DNA of 64,000 nucleotides from Sphingoaurantiacus capsulatus (GTDB lineage Bacteria; Pseudomonadota; Alphaproteobacteria; Sphingomonadales; Sphingomonadaceae): NCBI RefSeq assembly GCF_042648405.1, contig NZ_JBHRXV010000003.1, positions 1-64,000 on the forward strand, given 5' to 3'. Shown here in pieces: positions 24,721 through 32,556 of this stretch. Each line of letters starts with the position of its first letter. Position 1 is the first letter of the stretch. The position numbers and the translations under genes are program-made. The notes beneath the pieces are model-generated. The model ran no database searches. It saw only the letters and a list, made by a program, of their open reading frames with translations, and was not told the DNA's origin.

Positions 24721-24794
24721 GGGCCGGCGGGACGGACGGCCCGGCCATCCGGCGGGCCCCATCCAGACTTTATCGCTTGAAAAGGATGAAGCTC
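24721..24794 (+). promoter_or_regulatory. Probable ROSE-type RNA thermometer in the hsp20 leader
   Basis: The leader folds into a strong G+C hairpin (24721-24760, GGGCC with GGCCC at the base) and then a small hairpin that buries the ribosome site. In the small hairpin AUC-G-CUU (24772-24778) pairs with AAGGAU (24782-24787) across a GAA loop, giving six pairs with one bulged G opposite the two Shine-Dalgarno G residues. The UCGCU strand matches the UYGCU anti-Shine-Dalgarno motif that defines ROSE elements. The AUG follows 8 nt after the ribosome site. Confidence 0.65.
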
Positions 24795-25265
24795 ATGCGT
24801 GCTTTCGATTTCGCCCCGCTGCTCCGTTCATCGGTCGGCTTCGAGAACTTGAACCGCCTCGTCGACCTCGCCACCCGCGACGCGTCGGCCGAAGCGTTCC
24901 CGCCCTACAATATCGAGAAGCTGACGCAGGACGCGTACCGCATCTCGATGGCGGTCGCCGGCTTCAGCCGCGAGGAGCTCGACCTCACCGTCCAGGAGAA
25001 CACCCTGATCATCACCGGCCGTGGCGCCGAGACCGATGCCGAGAAGCGCGAGTTCCTGCACCGCGGCATCGCCAAGCGCGCCTTCGAGCGCCGCTTCCAG
25101 CTCGCCGATACCATCAAGGTGACCGGCGCCAGCTATGAGCACGGCCTGCTCAACATCGAGCTGGTCCGCGAGGTGCCCGAGCACAAGAAGCCCCGCAAGG
25201 TCGAGATCGGCCAGGGCCTTGCCGCGCACCCGGTGATCGAGGGCCAGAAGCTCGCCGCGGAATAA
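24795..25265 (+). CDS. Hsp20/alpha-crystallin family small heat-shock protein
   Basis: A 156-residue ATP-independent chaperone that holds unfolding proteins. It starts MRAFDFAPLLRSSVGFENLNRLVD, typical of IbpA-like proteins in alphaproteobacteria, and the alpha-crystallin domain spans about residues 40-130 (YRISMAVAGFSREELDLTVQENTLIITGRG; final strand GLLNIELVREVPE). A short basic tail follows. I choose ATG 24795 because AAGGA lies at the right distance; an in-frame TTG and ATG upstream fall inside the leader hairpin. Regulation should be double: a sigma-32-like promoter and a thermometer hairpin over the ribosome site. A terminator follows. Confidence 0.93.
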   Translation: MRAFDFAPLLRSSVGFENLNRLVDLATRDASAEAFPPYNIEKLTQDAYRISMAVAGFSREELDLTVQENTLIITGRGAETDAEKREFLHRGIAKRAFERRFQLADTIKVTGASYEHGLLNIELVREVPEHKKPRKVEIGQGLAAHPVIEGQKLAAE

Positions 25266-25292
25266 CCGCGACGACGCTTCGGCTTGAAATCG

Positions 25293-25325
25293 AAGGCCCG
25301 GTGGGATGACCGCCGGGCCTTTTTT
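25293..25325 (+). terminator. Rho-independent terminator after hsp20
   Basis: AAGGCCCGG and CCGGGCCTT form a stem with an 11-nt loop that is followed by a T tract. The T tract runs directly into the stop codon of the convergent oxygenase gene. Confidence 0.82.
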
Positions 25326-26251
25326 CATTTCGTCAGGCCGATTTCGCGCAGCCGTTCGGCGAGGAAATCGCCGGCGGTGATCGGCGGGTATTTGGCGCCG
25401 TCGCCGACACAGGAGGGCAGCACGTCGAGCGGCACCGCGGAACTCGGGTGCATGAAGAAGGGCATCGAATAGCGGCTGACGTTTGGGCCGGCCGGGTTGA
25501 CGACGCGATGCGTCGTCGCCGGGATGATTCCGTTGGTCAGCCGCTGCAGCATGTCGCCTGAATCGACGATGAGGTTGGTCGGATCGGTTTCGACCGGCAG
25601 CCAGGTTCCGTCGCGGTCGAGCAGTTCGAGCCCTGCCCCCTTGGCCGCCACCATGATGGTGAGGAAGTTGATGTCCTCATGCGCCGCCGAGCGGACGCAG
25701 CCGGCGGCGATGCCGTCATCGACCGGCGGATAGTGGAGGACGCGCAGGATCGAGGTGCCGTGGCGGACCAGCGGGTCGAAGTGGCCCGCGGGCAGGCCAA
25801 GCTTCGGCGCCAGCGCGCGCAGCAGGGTGCGGCCGGTTTCGTCGAGGGCGCCGAAGAGGCGCTCGAACGTCGGGCGGAAGTCTGGCAGCTCCGCGGGCCA
25901 GACGTTGGGCGGCAGATCCTCGTCGATCTCGACGCCGGCGGGCGCCTCGCGACCGATCTGCCAGAATTCCTTGAGGTCGGGGTGGCGGCTGTCCTTGGCG
26001 TGCTCGGTGCCGAACGGCGTGTAGCCGCGCAGGCCGGCGGCGCAGCGGCGCTTGACCTCTTCGGGCAGTGCGAACACTGCTTCGGCGAGACCATAGGCCT
26101 TGCCGAGCAGGTCGACCGGTACGCCATGGTCCTTCAGGATGATGAAGCCATAATCCTGAAGCCCGCGCATCAGCGCATCGGAGAAGGCGGCGGCATCGCC
26201 GGCGGTGAAGTCGCTGAGGCTCAGTTCGGGTACGCGCTTCGCCATCGTCAC
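25325..26251 (-). CDS. Isopenicillin-N-synthase-like 2-oxoglutarate/Fe(II) oxygenase
   Basis: A 308-residue cytosolic oxygenase. The N-terminal DIOX_N part is PELSLSDFTAGDAAAFSDALMRGLQDYGF, and the double-stranded beta helix carries the iron ligands His-x-Asp-type HED in AAHEDINFLTIM near residue 190 and the distal His in ATTHRVVNP near 247, followed by the 2-oxoglutarate-binding RYSMPFF. Members oxidise small molecules or nucleobases. Its ATG overlaps the stop of the ribokinase gene by 4 bp, so it belongs to the nucleoside hydrolase operon; hydroxylation of a base or sugar released there is a possible but untested role. Confidence 0.88.
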   Translation of the reverse strand: MTMAKRVPELSLSDFTAGDAAAFSDALMRGLQDYGFIILKDHGVPVDLLGKAYGLAEAVFALPEEVKRRCAAGLRGYTPFGTEHAKDSRHPDLKEFWQIGREAPAGVEIDEDLPPNVWPAELPDFRPTFERLFGALDETGRTLLRALAPKLGLPAGHFDPLVRHGTSILRVLHYPPVDDGIAAGCVRSAAHEDINFLTIMVAAKGAGLELLDRDGTWLPVETDPTNLIVDSGDMLQRLTNGIIPATTHRVVNPAGPNVSRYSMPFFMHPSSAVPLDVLPSCVGDGAKYPPITAGDFLAERLREIGLTK

Positions 26252-27099
26252 GCCTTTCCCAGCATTGTATCGACCTCAGCTCGCCACGGCAGCGACGGCT
26301 GCGCGCCCGGTTTCGTCGCCGCCAGCGCACCGACCGTGCAGGCGAAGGTAAGCGCCGCGGCTTCCGCCTGCCCTTCAAGCAGCGCCACAGTGAGCGCGGC
26401 GACGAAGGCGTCGCCGGCGCCGGTGGCGTCGATCGCCGTCACCTTGGGCGGTGTCGCTTCGGCGACCAACTCGCCGCGCCGCATTAGCCGGGCGCCCCGC
26501 GCGCCGAGGGTGATGGCGACGAGACCCGGCACCACGTCGAGCGCGGCGCCGTAGAAGGCCGCTTCGCCTTCGTTGACCACCACCAGATCGGCGCGCGCCA
26601 GCATCGCGGGCGGCACCTCGGCGGCGGGGGCGAGGTTGAGGGCGACGAAGCCGTCCGCCGTCGCCACCGCCTTTGCGACGGTGTCGATCGGCAATTCGAG
26701 CTGGGCGATGAGCGCGCCGCTGATGGCGGGGAGCGCGTCCGCCGCGAAACCGGCGTTGGCGCCGGGGGCGACGACGATCAGATTCTCGCCATCGGGCGCG
26801 ACCGCGATCAGCGCGACGCCGGTCGGGGCAGCGGGATCGGCGGTGCAGCCGCTGAGGTCGACGCCGTCCTGCCGGAGCAGCGCCAGCGCCTCGTCCGCCA
26901 TGGCATCGGCACCGACGCGGCCGACGAGCGACACGGCAGCGCCGAGGCGGCGCGCGGCGAGCGCCTGGTTGGCGCCCTTGCCGCCGGGATGGCGGGCGAG
27001 CGTGGCGCCGGTGACCGTCTCGCCGGGCGCGGGCAGCGACGCGCCGCTGGCGACGAGGTCGAGGTTGACCGACCCGACGATGGTGACGGCGACGCTCAT
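26248..27099 (-). CDS. rbsK: Ribokinase / PfkB family sugar kinase
   Basis: A 283-residue PfkB-type kinase. The substrate-side signature HPGGKGANQALAARRLG is near residue 38 and the anion-hole/catalytic motif DATGAGDAFVAAL with the general-base Asp is near residue 232, both characteristic of ribokinases, which phosphorylate ribose at O5. The start at ATG 27099 overlaps the stop of the nucleoside hydrolase gene (ATGA). The pair forms a simple salvage route: nucleoside to base plus ribose, then ribose 5-phosphate. It is shorter than E. coli RbsK (309 residues) mainly at loops. Confidence 0.88.
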   Translation of the reverse strand: MSVAVTIVGSVNLDLVASGASLPAPGETVTGATLARHPGGKGANQALAARRLGAAVSLVGRVGADAMADEALALLRQDGVDLSGCTADPAAPTGVALIAVAPDGENLIVVAPGANAGFAADALPAISGALIAQLELPIDTVAKAVATADGFVALNLAPAAEVPPAMLARADLVVVNEGEAAFYGAALDVVPGLVAITLGARGARLMRRGELVAEATPPKVTAIDATGAGDAFVAALTVALLEGQAEAAALTFACTVGALAATKPGAQPSLPWRAEVDTMLGKA

Positions 27100-28019
27100 G
27101 CCAGCCGCTCGGTCAGCAGCGCGAACAGGCCGTCGGCGTCGGCCTTCACCGCCCATTGCGCGTTGGGCTCGGGCGCGCGGAACTCGACGGCGGTATGGCC
27201 CATCGTCAGCGGCGAGCCGGTTTCGACATCCAGGCGACACGGGCGCAGCTCAAACAGCGAGGGGCGGATCAGCCAGGCGATCGGACAGGGATCGTGCAGC
27301 GGCGCGTCGAGACCGTGCACCACCTGCCGCTCCACCTCGCGCGAGAAGCGGAGGAGCGAGGCGGCAGCGTCGGCGAGCGGGTTGCCGAGCGCTTCAATGG
27401 CGGCGATGCGCGCCTCGGTTGCACGCACCTGATGGGTGGCGTCGAGGCCGAAGGCGACGATCGTCACGCCCGAGCGGCAGACCACATCGGCGGCATGTGG
27501 ATCGGCGAAGATGTTGAATTCGGCGGAAGCGGTGATGTTGCCACCCTCGCTGCGCGCGCCGCCCATCGCGACGATCGCCTTCAGGCGCGCGGCGAGATCG
27601 GGCGCGCGCTGCAAGGCGAGCGCGGCATTGGTCATCGGGCCGGTGACGACCAGCGTGACGCTCCCTTCCGGCCGGGCGCGGACGATGTCGATGATCGCCT
27701 GCACAGCGTCGCCGCTGGTGACGGGCAACGCTGGCTCGGCGATCGGCAGTGCGCCAAGGCCGCTTTCGCCGTGGAAGGCGCCGGCCTCGACGGGTTCGCG
27801 CACCAGCGGCCGTTCGGCGCCGATATGGACGGGCACGTCCTCGCGGCCGGCGAGTTGGCGGATCAGCCGCGCGTTGCGGGCGGTCAGCGTGCCCGAGACA
27901 TTGCCGGCGGTGGTTGTGATCGCCAGCAGTTCGAGTTCGGGCGACGCGAAGGCGAGCAGCAGCGCTACGGCGTCGTCAACGCCGGGGTCGCAGTCGAAGA
28001 TGATCGGGGTCGCAGTCAC
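27096..28019 (-). CDS. Nucleoside hydrolase (IUNH family)
   Basis: A 307-residue enzyme that hydrolyses the N-glycosidic bond of nucleosides. The calcium-binding signature DCDPGVDDAVALLLA starts near residue 9, followed by TTAGNVSG near 38; MTNAALAL near 127 and the C-terminal LHDPCPIAWLIRP near 240 with the active-site His/Asp complete the family pattern. It is the first gene of a tightly overlapping operon with ribokinase and a 2-oxoglutarate oxygenase. The specificity (purine, pyrimidine or both) is not readable. No transporter for nucleosides lies beside it. Confidence 0.92.
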   Translation of the reverse strand: MTATPIIFDCDPGVDDAVALLLAFASPELELLAITTTAGNVSGTLTARNARLIRQLAGREDVPVHIGAERPLVREPVEAGAFHGESGLGALPIAEPALPVTSGDAVQAIIDIVRARPEGSVTLVVTGPMTNAALALQRAPDLAARLKAIVAMGGARSEGGNITASAEFNIFADPHAADVVCRSGVTIVAFGLDATHQVRATEARIAAIEALGNPLADAAASLLRFSREVERQVVHGLDAPLHDPCPIAWLIRPSLFELRPCRLDVETGSPLTMGHTAVEFRAPEPNAQWAVKADADGLFALLTERLA

Positions 28020-28182
28020 CTCGCCGTTATGGGCGGTTCGGCCCTACCGGGGCAAGCGGGCCACATACGGCACGGCCCAGGTCCGCCGCCGACAGACGGA
28101 ACGCTGCCGGAACCAACAAAGCCGGAAAGGCGTCTACCCCTCAGGGTTCCGCGACGGCGGATCTTGGAGGAGGAACACGACC

Positions 28183-28431
28183 ATGAATCTCATCATCATT
28201 CTGCTGATCGGTGCACTCGTCGGCTGGCTGGCCGGCATCATCATGAAGACCGGCGGCGGTCTCATCATCGACATCGCGGTCGGCATCGTCGGCGCGCTGA
28301 TCGCCAGCTTCCTGTTCGGCGGCGGCGCCTCGATCCTGAACGCCCCGCTCAACCTGACGTCGATCTTGTTCTCGCTGCTGGGTGCGATCATCCTGCTGGC
28401 GGTGGTCAAGCTGATCCGACGCGCGGCCTAG
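28183..28431 (+). CDS. GlsB/YeaQ/YmgE family stress-response membrane protein
   Basis: An 82-residue protein made of three hydrophobic segments (about residues 2-20, 27-47, 58-77), with the family pattern GALVGWLAGIIMKTGG and DIAVGIVGALIASFLF. The family is linked to general stress or envelope stress, sometimes called transglycosylase-associated protein, but has no known biochemical activity. A GGAGGAGG ribosome site precedes ATG 28183. It is monocistronic, and its terminator also serves the convergent phnE gene. Confidence 0.88.
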   Translation: MNLIIILLIGALVGWLAGIIMKTGGGLIIDIAVGIVGALIASFLFGGGASILNAPLNLTSILFSLLGAIILLAVVKLIRRAA

Positions 28432-28444
28432 CCTGGCGGTTCGA

Positions 28445-28490
28445 AAAGAAAAGGGCCCGCGTTCCGGATGGAGCGCGGGCCCTTTTCTTT
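28445..28490. terminator. Bidirectional terminator between glsB-like gene and phnE
   Basis: AAAGAAAAGGGCCCGCG and its exact complement CGCGGGCCCTTTTCTTT form a 17-bp stem with T tracts at both ends, serving convergent genes on both strands. Confidence 0.9.
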
Positions 28491-28506
28491 TGGCATCAGC
28501 GGCGCG

Positions 28507-29349
28507 TCACACCAGACGCTTGCGGATCGCCTGGCTAAGATTGTCGATGATGATGACCGCGATGACCATCAGGATGACGATGGCGGCGGTGCGTTCATAG
28601 TTGAAGCTGCGGATGTTCTGCATCAGCAGCGCGCCGATGCCGCCGGCGCCGATGATGCCGAGCACCGTCGACGAGCGCGCGTTGCTCTCGAACCGGTAGA
28701 GCGCGAAGCTGGTCCACAGCGGCAGCACCTGCGGGATCACGCCCCACACCACTTCCTGCACACGGCTGGCGCCGGTGGCGCGAACGCCCTCGACCGGCCC
28801 CGGCTCGATGGCTTCGACCGCTTCCGAGAACAGCTTCGCCAGCACGCCGGTGGTGTGAACCGCGAGCGCCATCACGCCGGCGAACGGCCCGAGACCGACG
28901 GCGACGATGAAGATGGTGGCGATCACCAGCTCGTTGATCGAGCGGAACAGGTCCATCAGGCGGCGAACCGGCTGGACGATCCACACCGGCGCGACGTTGC
29001 GCGAGGCGAGCAGGCCGAACGGGATCGCCGCGACCACCGCGAGGAAGGTGCCCCAAAGCGCGATCTGCACCGTGATGATGATCTCGGTCATGTACAGTTC
29101 CCACTGGCCGAAATCGGGCCGCAGGAAGCCGGACAGATAGGTGCCCATCTTGTCGGCGTCGGTGACCAGCAGCGACGATTTGTACATCTCGGCCGGGCCG
29201 AACGAGATCGCCAACGCGATCGCGACGATGATCAGCAGGATGAAGTTGAAGCCGCCGGTGAGCGGCGCCTTCGCCTTGCTGGGGTCGATGGCGAGGCCGG
29301 TCGCACCAGCGCCCGCCGAGGTCATGTCGAGTGGTTCCGGCGCGGTCAT
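28507..29349 (-). CDS. phnE: Phosphonate-type ABC transporter permease
   Basis: A 280-residue inner-membrane permease with about six helices. The ABC-permease EAA loop is visible as EGVRATGASRVQEVVWGVIP near residue 195, and the C-terminus LGIIGAGGIGALLMQNIRSFNYERTAAIVILM is the PhnE pattern. It is the third gene of phnCDE, overlapping phnD by 4 bp. The N-terminal 25 residues are polar and longer than in E. coli PhnE. Substrate may be phosphonate, phosphite or phosphate esters; see phnD. Confidence 0.9.
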   Translation of the reverse strand: MTAPEPLDMTSAGAGATGLAIDPSKAKAPLTGGFNFILLIIVAIALAISFGPAEMYKSSLLVTDADKMGTYLSGFLRPDFGQWELYMTEIIITVQIALWGTFLAVVAAIPFGLLASRNVAPVWIVQPVRRLMDLFRSINELVIATIFIVAVGLGPFAGVMALAVHTTGVLAKLFSEAVEAIEPGPVEGVRATGASRVQEVVWGVIPQVLPLWTSFALYRFESNARSSTVLGIIGAGGIGALLMQNIRSFNYERTAAIVILMVIAVIIIDNLSQAIRKRLV

Positions 29350-30347
29350 TGGCCGACCTTGGAGGCATCGTAGCCGAGCTTGACGATCTCGGCGGCCAGC
29401 TCCTGACGGCGGGTGGCCGAGGCGGCGTCGGTCTTGCCGCGCAGCTCGAACTCCTCGCGCTTCAGCTCGATGTAGCGGTTCTGGTCGAGGACGCTGTTGT
29501 CGGCCTTGTAGAAATTATCCCATTCAAGCTGCTCAAGGATCGCCTGCTCGCGCTTCTGCTGCTCGGGCGAGCCCTTGCGGCCATAATTGACGAAGAAATT
29601 CTGCAGCTTGGCCTTCACCGACGGATCGAGGTCCTTGCGGTAGGTCAGCACGTCCGAACCGAGCAGCGGCGAGCGCCACAGCTCGCGCATCTGCCCCGCG
29701 ATTTCGGGACGCGAGCGCTGGATCGCCATCAGGCTCGTGGTGTTGTTGGTGCCGGCGTCGATCAGCTTGTTGACCACCGACAGCGCGTTCGCCTCGTGAT
29801 TGGCGTTGACCACCGTCTTGAAGCAGGCGGAAGGGTCGATGTTGCGCGGCGCGAACAGGAAGACGAGCGGCACCAAGGTGCCCGAGCCCGAATTGGGATC
29901 GCCCATGCCGAAGTCGAGCGTCTTGTCGCACTTCAGCAGGTCGTCGACCTTTTTCAGCGGGCTGTCCTTGCGGACCATGACCACCGAATAATAGCCGGCA
30001 ACGCCGTCCGAATAGGTTGCCTGCGCGAACACTTCGGACTCGGCGCGGTTGACCGCCTCATAGCCTCCCTTGGTCGAGTACCAGCCAGCTTGCACCTGGC
30101 CGAAGCGCGTCGCCTCGATCAGCGCGGCATAGTCGTCGGCGAGGAACGGCTTGATGGTGAGGCCGGTCTCCTTCGCCATGTCGTCGAGGAAGGGCTGCCA
30201 CTTGGGCAGCAGATTCTCCGAGGATTCGGTCGACAGGATCGAGAAGTTGACCGTGTTCGGGTCCTGCTTCTCGGGCGCGCCGCACGAAGCGACGGCGAGC
30301 GCGAGGGCCAGCGCCGCACCGGCGCGGCGGATCGGCTTCATCATCAT
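29346..30347 (-). CDS. phnD: Phosphonate-type ABC transporter substrate-binding lipoprotein
   Basis: A 333-residue solute-binding protein with a lipobox (AVASC, Cys near residue 22), so it is membrane-anchored on the periplasmic side. The ligand loop DPNSGSGTLVP near residue 150 is the PhnD-type phosphonate or phosphate contact, preceded by SVVMVRKDSPLKKVDDL. There is no C-P lyase (phnG-M) or phosphonatase in the window, so its ligand could equally be inorganic phosphate analogues, as known for some PhnD homologues. It overlaps phnC and phnE by 4 bp each, ensuring coupled synthesis. Confidence 0.9.
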   Translation of the reverse strand: MMMKPIRRAGAALALALAVASCGAPEKQDPNTVNFSILSTESSENLLPKWQPFLDDMAKETGLTIKPFLADDYAALIEATRFGQVQAGWYSTKGGYEAVNRAESEVFAQATYSDGVAGYYSVVMVRKDSPLKKVDDLLKCDKTLDFGMGDPNSGSGTLVPLVFLFAPRNIDPSACFKTVVNANHEANALSVVNKLIDAGTNNTTSLMAIQRSRPEIAGQMRELWRSPLLGSDVLTYRKDLDPSVKAKLQNFFVNYGRKGSPEQQKREQAILEQLEWDNFYKADNSVLDQNRYIELKREEFELRGKTDAASATRRQELAAEIVKLGYDASKVGQ

Positions 30348-31129
30348 GCCGGGGAAACTCCAACCTGGGCGAAGTCTTCATACTCCGGCCCGTAGATGTT
30401 GCGCAGGATATCCTGGGTGAGGCCGGCGGGCGCGCCGTCGTAGACCATCGCGCCGTCGCGCATCGCGATCACCCGCTTGCAGAAGGTTACCGCCGCATCG
30501 ACCTGATGGAGCGACACGACGACGGTCAGCCCCTCTTCCACATTGAGGCGGGCGAGCAATTCCATCACGCGGCGCGCCGACACGGGGTCGAGCGAAGCGA
30601 TGGGCTCGTCGGCGAGCAGGGTGTTGGCGCCCTGCAGCAAGGCGCGGGCAATGGCACCGCGCTGCTGCTGGCCACCCGACAGCGTCGAGGCGCGGCGCTC
30701 GCCATATTCGGAGAGGCCGACGCGATCGAGCGCGGCGACCGCCTTTTCCTTTTCGTCTACCGGGAAGAAACCGAGCGTGCCGCGCCAGCCCGGAATACGC
30801 CCCAGGCAGCCCATCAGCACGTTGGTCATCAGGCTCAGACGGCCGACGAGGTTGAACTGCTGGAAGATGACACCAAGCCCGCGGCGGACGCTGCGGATTT
30901 CCGACGAGATCTTCCCGTTCGACTGCACCTTGCGGTTACCGATGGTGACGGTGCCGGTGTCGCCAACGTTCATGCCGCCGAGGCTGCGCAGCAGCGTGGA
31001 CTTGCCCGAACCCGAAGGCCCGATCAATGCCACCATCTCGCCAGGCTGGATGGAAAGGTCGACCGACTTCAGCGCCTTGCGCGTGCCGAAGGTCTTCGAA
31101 AGCTGTGATACCTGGATGGCCTGCGCCAC
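30344..31129 (-). CDS. phnC: Phosphonate-type ABC transporter ATP-binding protein
   Basis: A 261-residue ATPase. Walker A is GPSGSGKST near residue 38, the signature LSGGQQQRG near 155, and Walker B LLADEPIASLD near 174, with the switch His in SLHQVD. It is the first gene of phnC-phnD-phnE. A Pho-box-like site lies about 40 bp before its ATG, indicating induction on phosphate starvation through PhoB. The neighbour upstream on the same strand is an unrelated CoA transferase gene. Confidence 0.92.
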   Translation of the reverse strand: MAQAIQVSQLSKTFGTRKALKSVDLSIQPGEMVALIGPSGSGKSTLLRSLGGMNVGDTGTVTIGNRKVQSNGKISSEIRSVRRGLGVIFQQFNLVGRLSLMTNVLMGCLGRIPGWRGTLGFFPVDEKEKAVAALDRVGLSEYGERRASTLSGGQQQRGAIARALLQGANTLLADEPIASLDPVSARRVMELLARLNVEEGLTVVVSLHQVDAAVTFCKRVIAMRDGAMVYDGAPAGLTQDILRNIYGPEYEDFAQVGVSPA

Positions 31130-31167
31130 CGACTTCCCCCTACAGGCGCGGCCCCTCTCGGCCGGTT

Positions 31168-31185
31168 ACGACGGATCTATGACAG
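31168..31185 (-). promoter_or_regulatory. Candidate Pho box before phnC
   Basis: On the minus strand CTGTCAT-AGAT-CCGTCGT matches the PhoB consensus of two CTGTCAT heptamers spaced 4 bp apart; the first heptamer is perfect and the second agrees at 5 of 7 positions. It is placed 39-56 bp upstream of the phnC start. Confidence 0.6.
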
Positions 31186-31230
31186 CGCTGCGACTCCTTT
31201 AGCGGGGCGCGGAACCGCCGCCAAGGCGAG

Positions 31231-32448
31231 TCATGGGTGTTGCGACACGACGCCCGAGGACTCGAGTGCAACGATCTCGTCCTCGGTGAAGCCGGCGTCG
31301 GCGAGAACGGCGCGGCTGTGCTGCCCGATCAGCGGCGGCGCGGAGCGATATTCGGGCGCGGTCTTCGAGAATTTCATCGGCTGCGCGACCGTCGGGATAC
31401 GGCCGGCGACGGGATGAGCGACCTCCACCAGAAGCCCCCGCGCCGCCACCTGCGGATCGGCGAACGCCTGCGCCAGATCGTTGACCGGGCCGACCGGCAC
31501 GCCGACCGCCTCGATCGCGGCGAGCCAGTGATCGGCAGACTGGGTGGCGAGTGCCTCGATGATGAGCGCCACCAGCATGTCACGGTTGGCGATGCGGTCG
31601 CGGTTGAGCTTGAAGCGCGAATCCGCCGCCCATTCCGGATGGCCGAGGACGGCGGCGAAAGCGGCAAACTGCCGGTCGTTGCCGACGGCGACGATGACCG
31701 GCTTCGTCGCGGTCGGGAAGACCTGATACGGCACGAGATTGGGGTGCGTGTTGCCGACCCGGCCGGGGGCCTTGCCGCCGACGAGATAATTCTGCGCCTG
31801 ATTGGCGAGCCAGCCGAAGGTGACGTCGAACAGCGCCATGTCGACATGCTGCCCCTCTCCGCTCGCGTCGCGGTGGCGGAGCGCGGCGAGGATGGCGATC
31901 GCCGAATACATGCCGGTTGTGAGGTCGGCGACGGCGACCCCGGCGCGCAACGGCTCGCCGCCCGCCTCGCCGGTCAGGCTCATGAAGCCCGCCATGCCCT
32001 GAATCATGAAGTCATAGCCGGGGCGGTGCTTGTGCGGCCCGTCCTGTCCGAAGCCGGTGATCGAGCAGTAGATGAGTTTGGGGTGCTCCGCGCTGAGCGT
32101 CGCATAGTCGAGGCCGTAGCGGGCGAGGTCGCCCTGCTTGAAGTTCTCCAGCACCACATCGGCCTGGGCGGCGAGGCGGCGGATGACCGCTTGGCCATCG
32201 GCGCTCGCCAGATCGACGGCGAGGCTGCGCTTGTTGCGGTTGGCAGCGAGGAAATAGGCGGCGTCGCCGGGGGTGCCGTCAGCGTCGGTGACGAAGGGCG
32301 GGCCCCAGAGGCGGGTATCATCGCCCGCGCCCGGCCGCTCGACCTTGATCACGTCGGCGCCGAGGTCGGCGAGGATCTGCGCGGCCCACGGCCCGGCGAG
32401 CACGCGCGACAGATCGAGCACCTTCAGCCCGTGCAACGGACCCGCCAT
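31231..32448 (-). CDS. CaiB/BaiF family (class III) CoA transferase
   Basis: A 405-residue enzyme that moves CoA between carboxylic acids. The N-terminal GLKVLDLSRVLAGPWAAQILADLGADVIKVERP is diagnostic, and the catalytic Asp is expected in GVAVADLTTGMYSA near residue 172. The C-terminal small domain contains VPVGPVNDLAQAFADPQVAARG. Known relatives act on formyl-CoA, carnitine, bile acids or methylsuccinate; no partner gene here fixes the substrate. It ends about 100 bp upstream of the phnC start region and has no obvious operon partner. Confidence 0.92.
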   Translation of the reverse strand: MAGPLHGLKVLDLSRVLAGPWAAQILADLGADVIKVERPGAGDDTRLWGPPFVTDADGTPGDAAYFLAANRNKRSLAVDLASADGQAVIRRLAAQADVVLENFKQGDLARYGLDYATLSAEHPKLIYCSITGFGQDGPHKHRPGYDFMIQGMAGFMSLTGEAGGEPLRAGVAVADLTTGMYSAIAILAALRHRDASGEGQHVDMALFDVTFGWLANQAQNYLVGGKAPGRVGNTHPNLVPYQVFPTATKPVIVAVGNDRQFAAFAAVLGHPEWAADSRFKLNRDRIANRDMLVALIIEALATQSADHWLAAIEAVGVPVGPVNDLAQAFADPQVAARGLLVEVAHPVAGRIPTVAQPMKFSKTAPEYRSAPPLIGQHSRAVLADAGFTEDEIVALESSGVVSQHP

Positions 32449-32556
32449 GATTCCCTCCCCAAACCGTGGCGCGGGTCATAGCCGATCCGCGACGCTATGG
32501 AACCCCGCGCGCGTGGCTGTATTGGAAGCCGTAACAACCTTTACTGGAGAATCGCC

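Noticed and set aside
28507..31129. Phosphonate degradation locus
   Set aside because: Only the three transport genes are present; no C-P lyase, phosphonatase or phosphonate hydrolase gene is found within the window.
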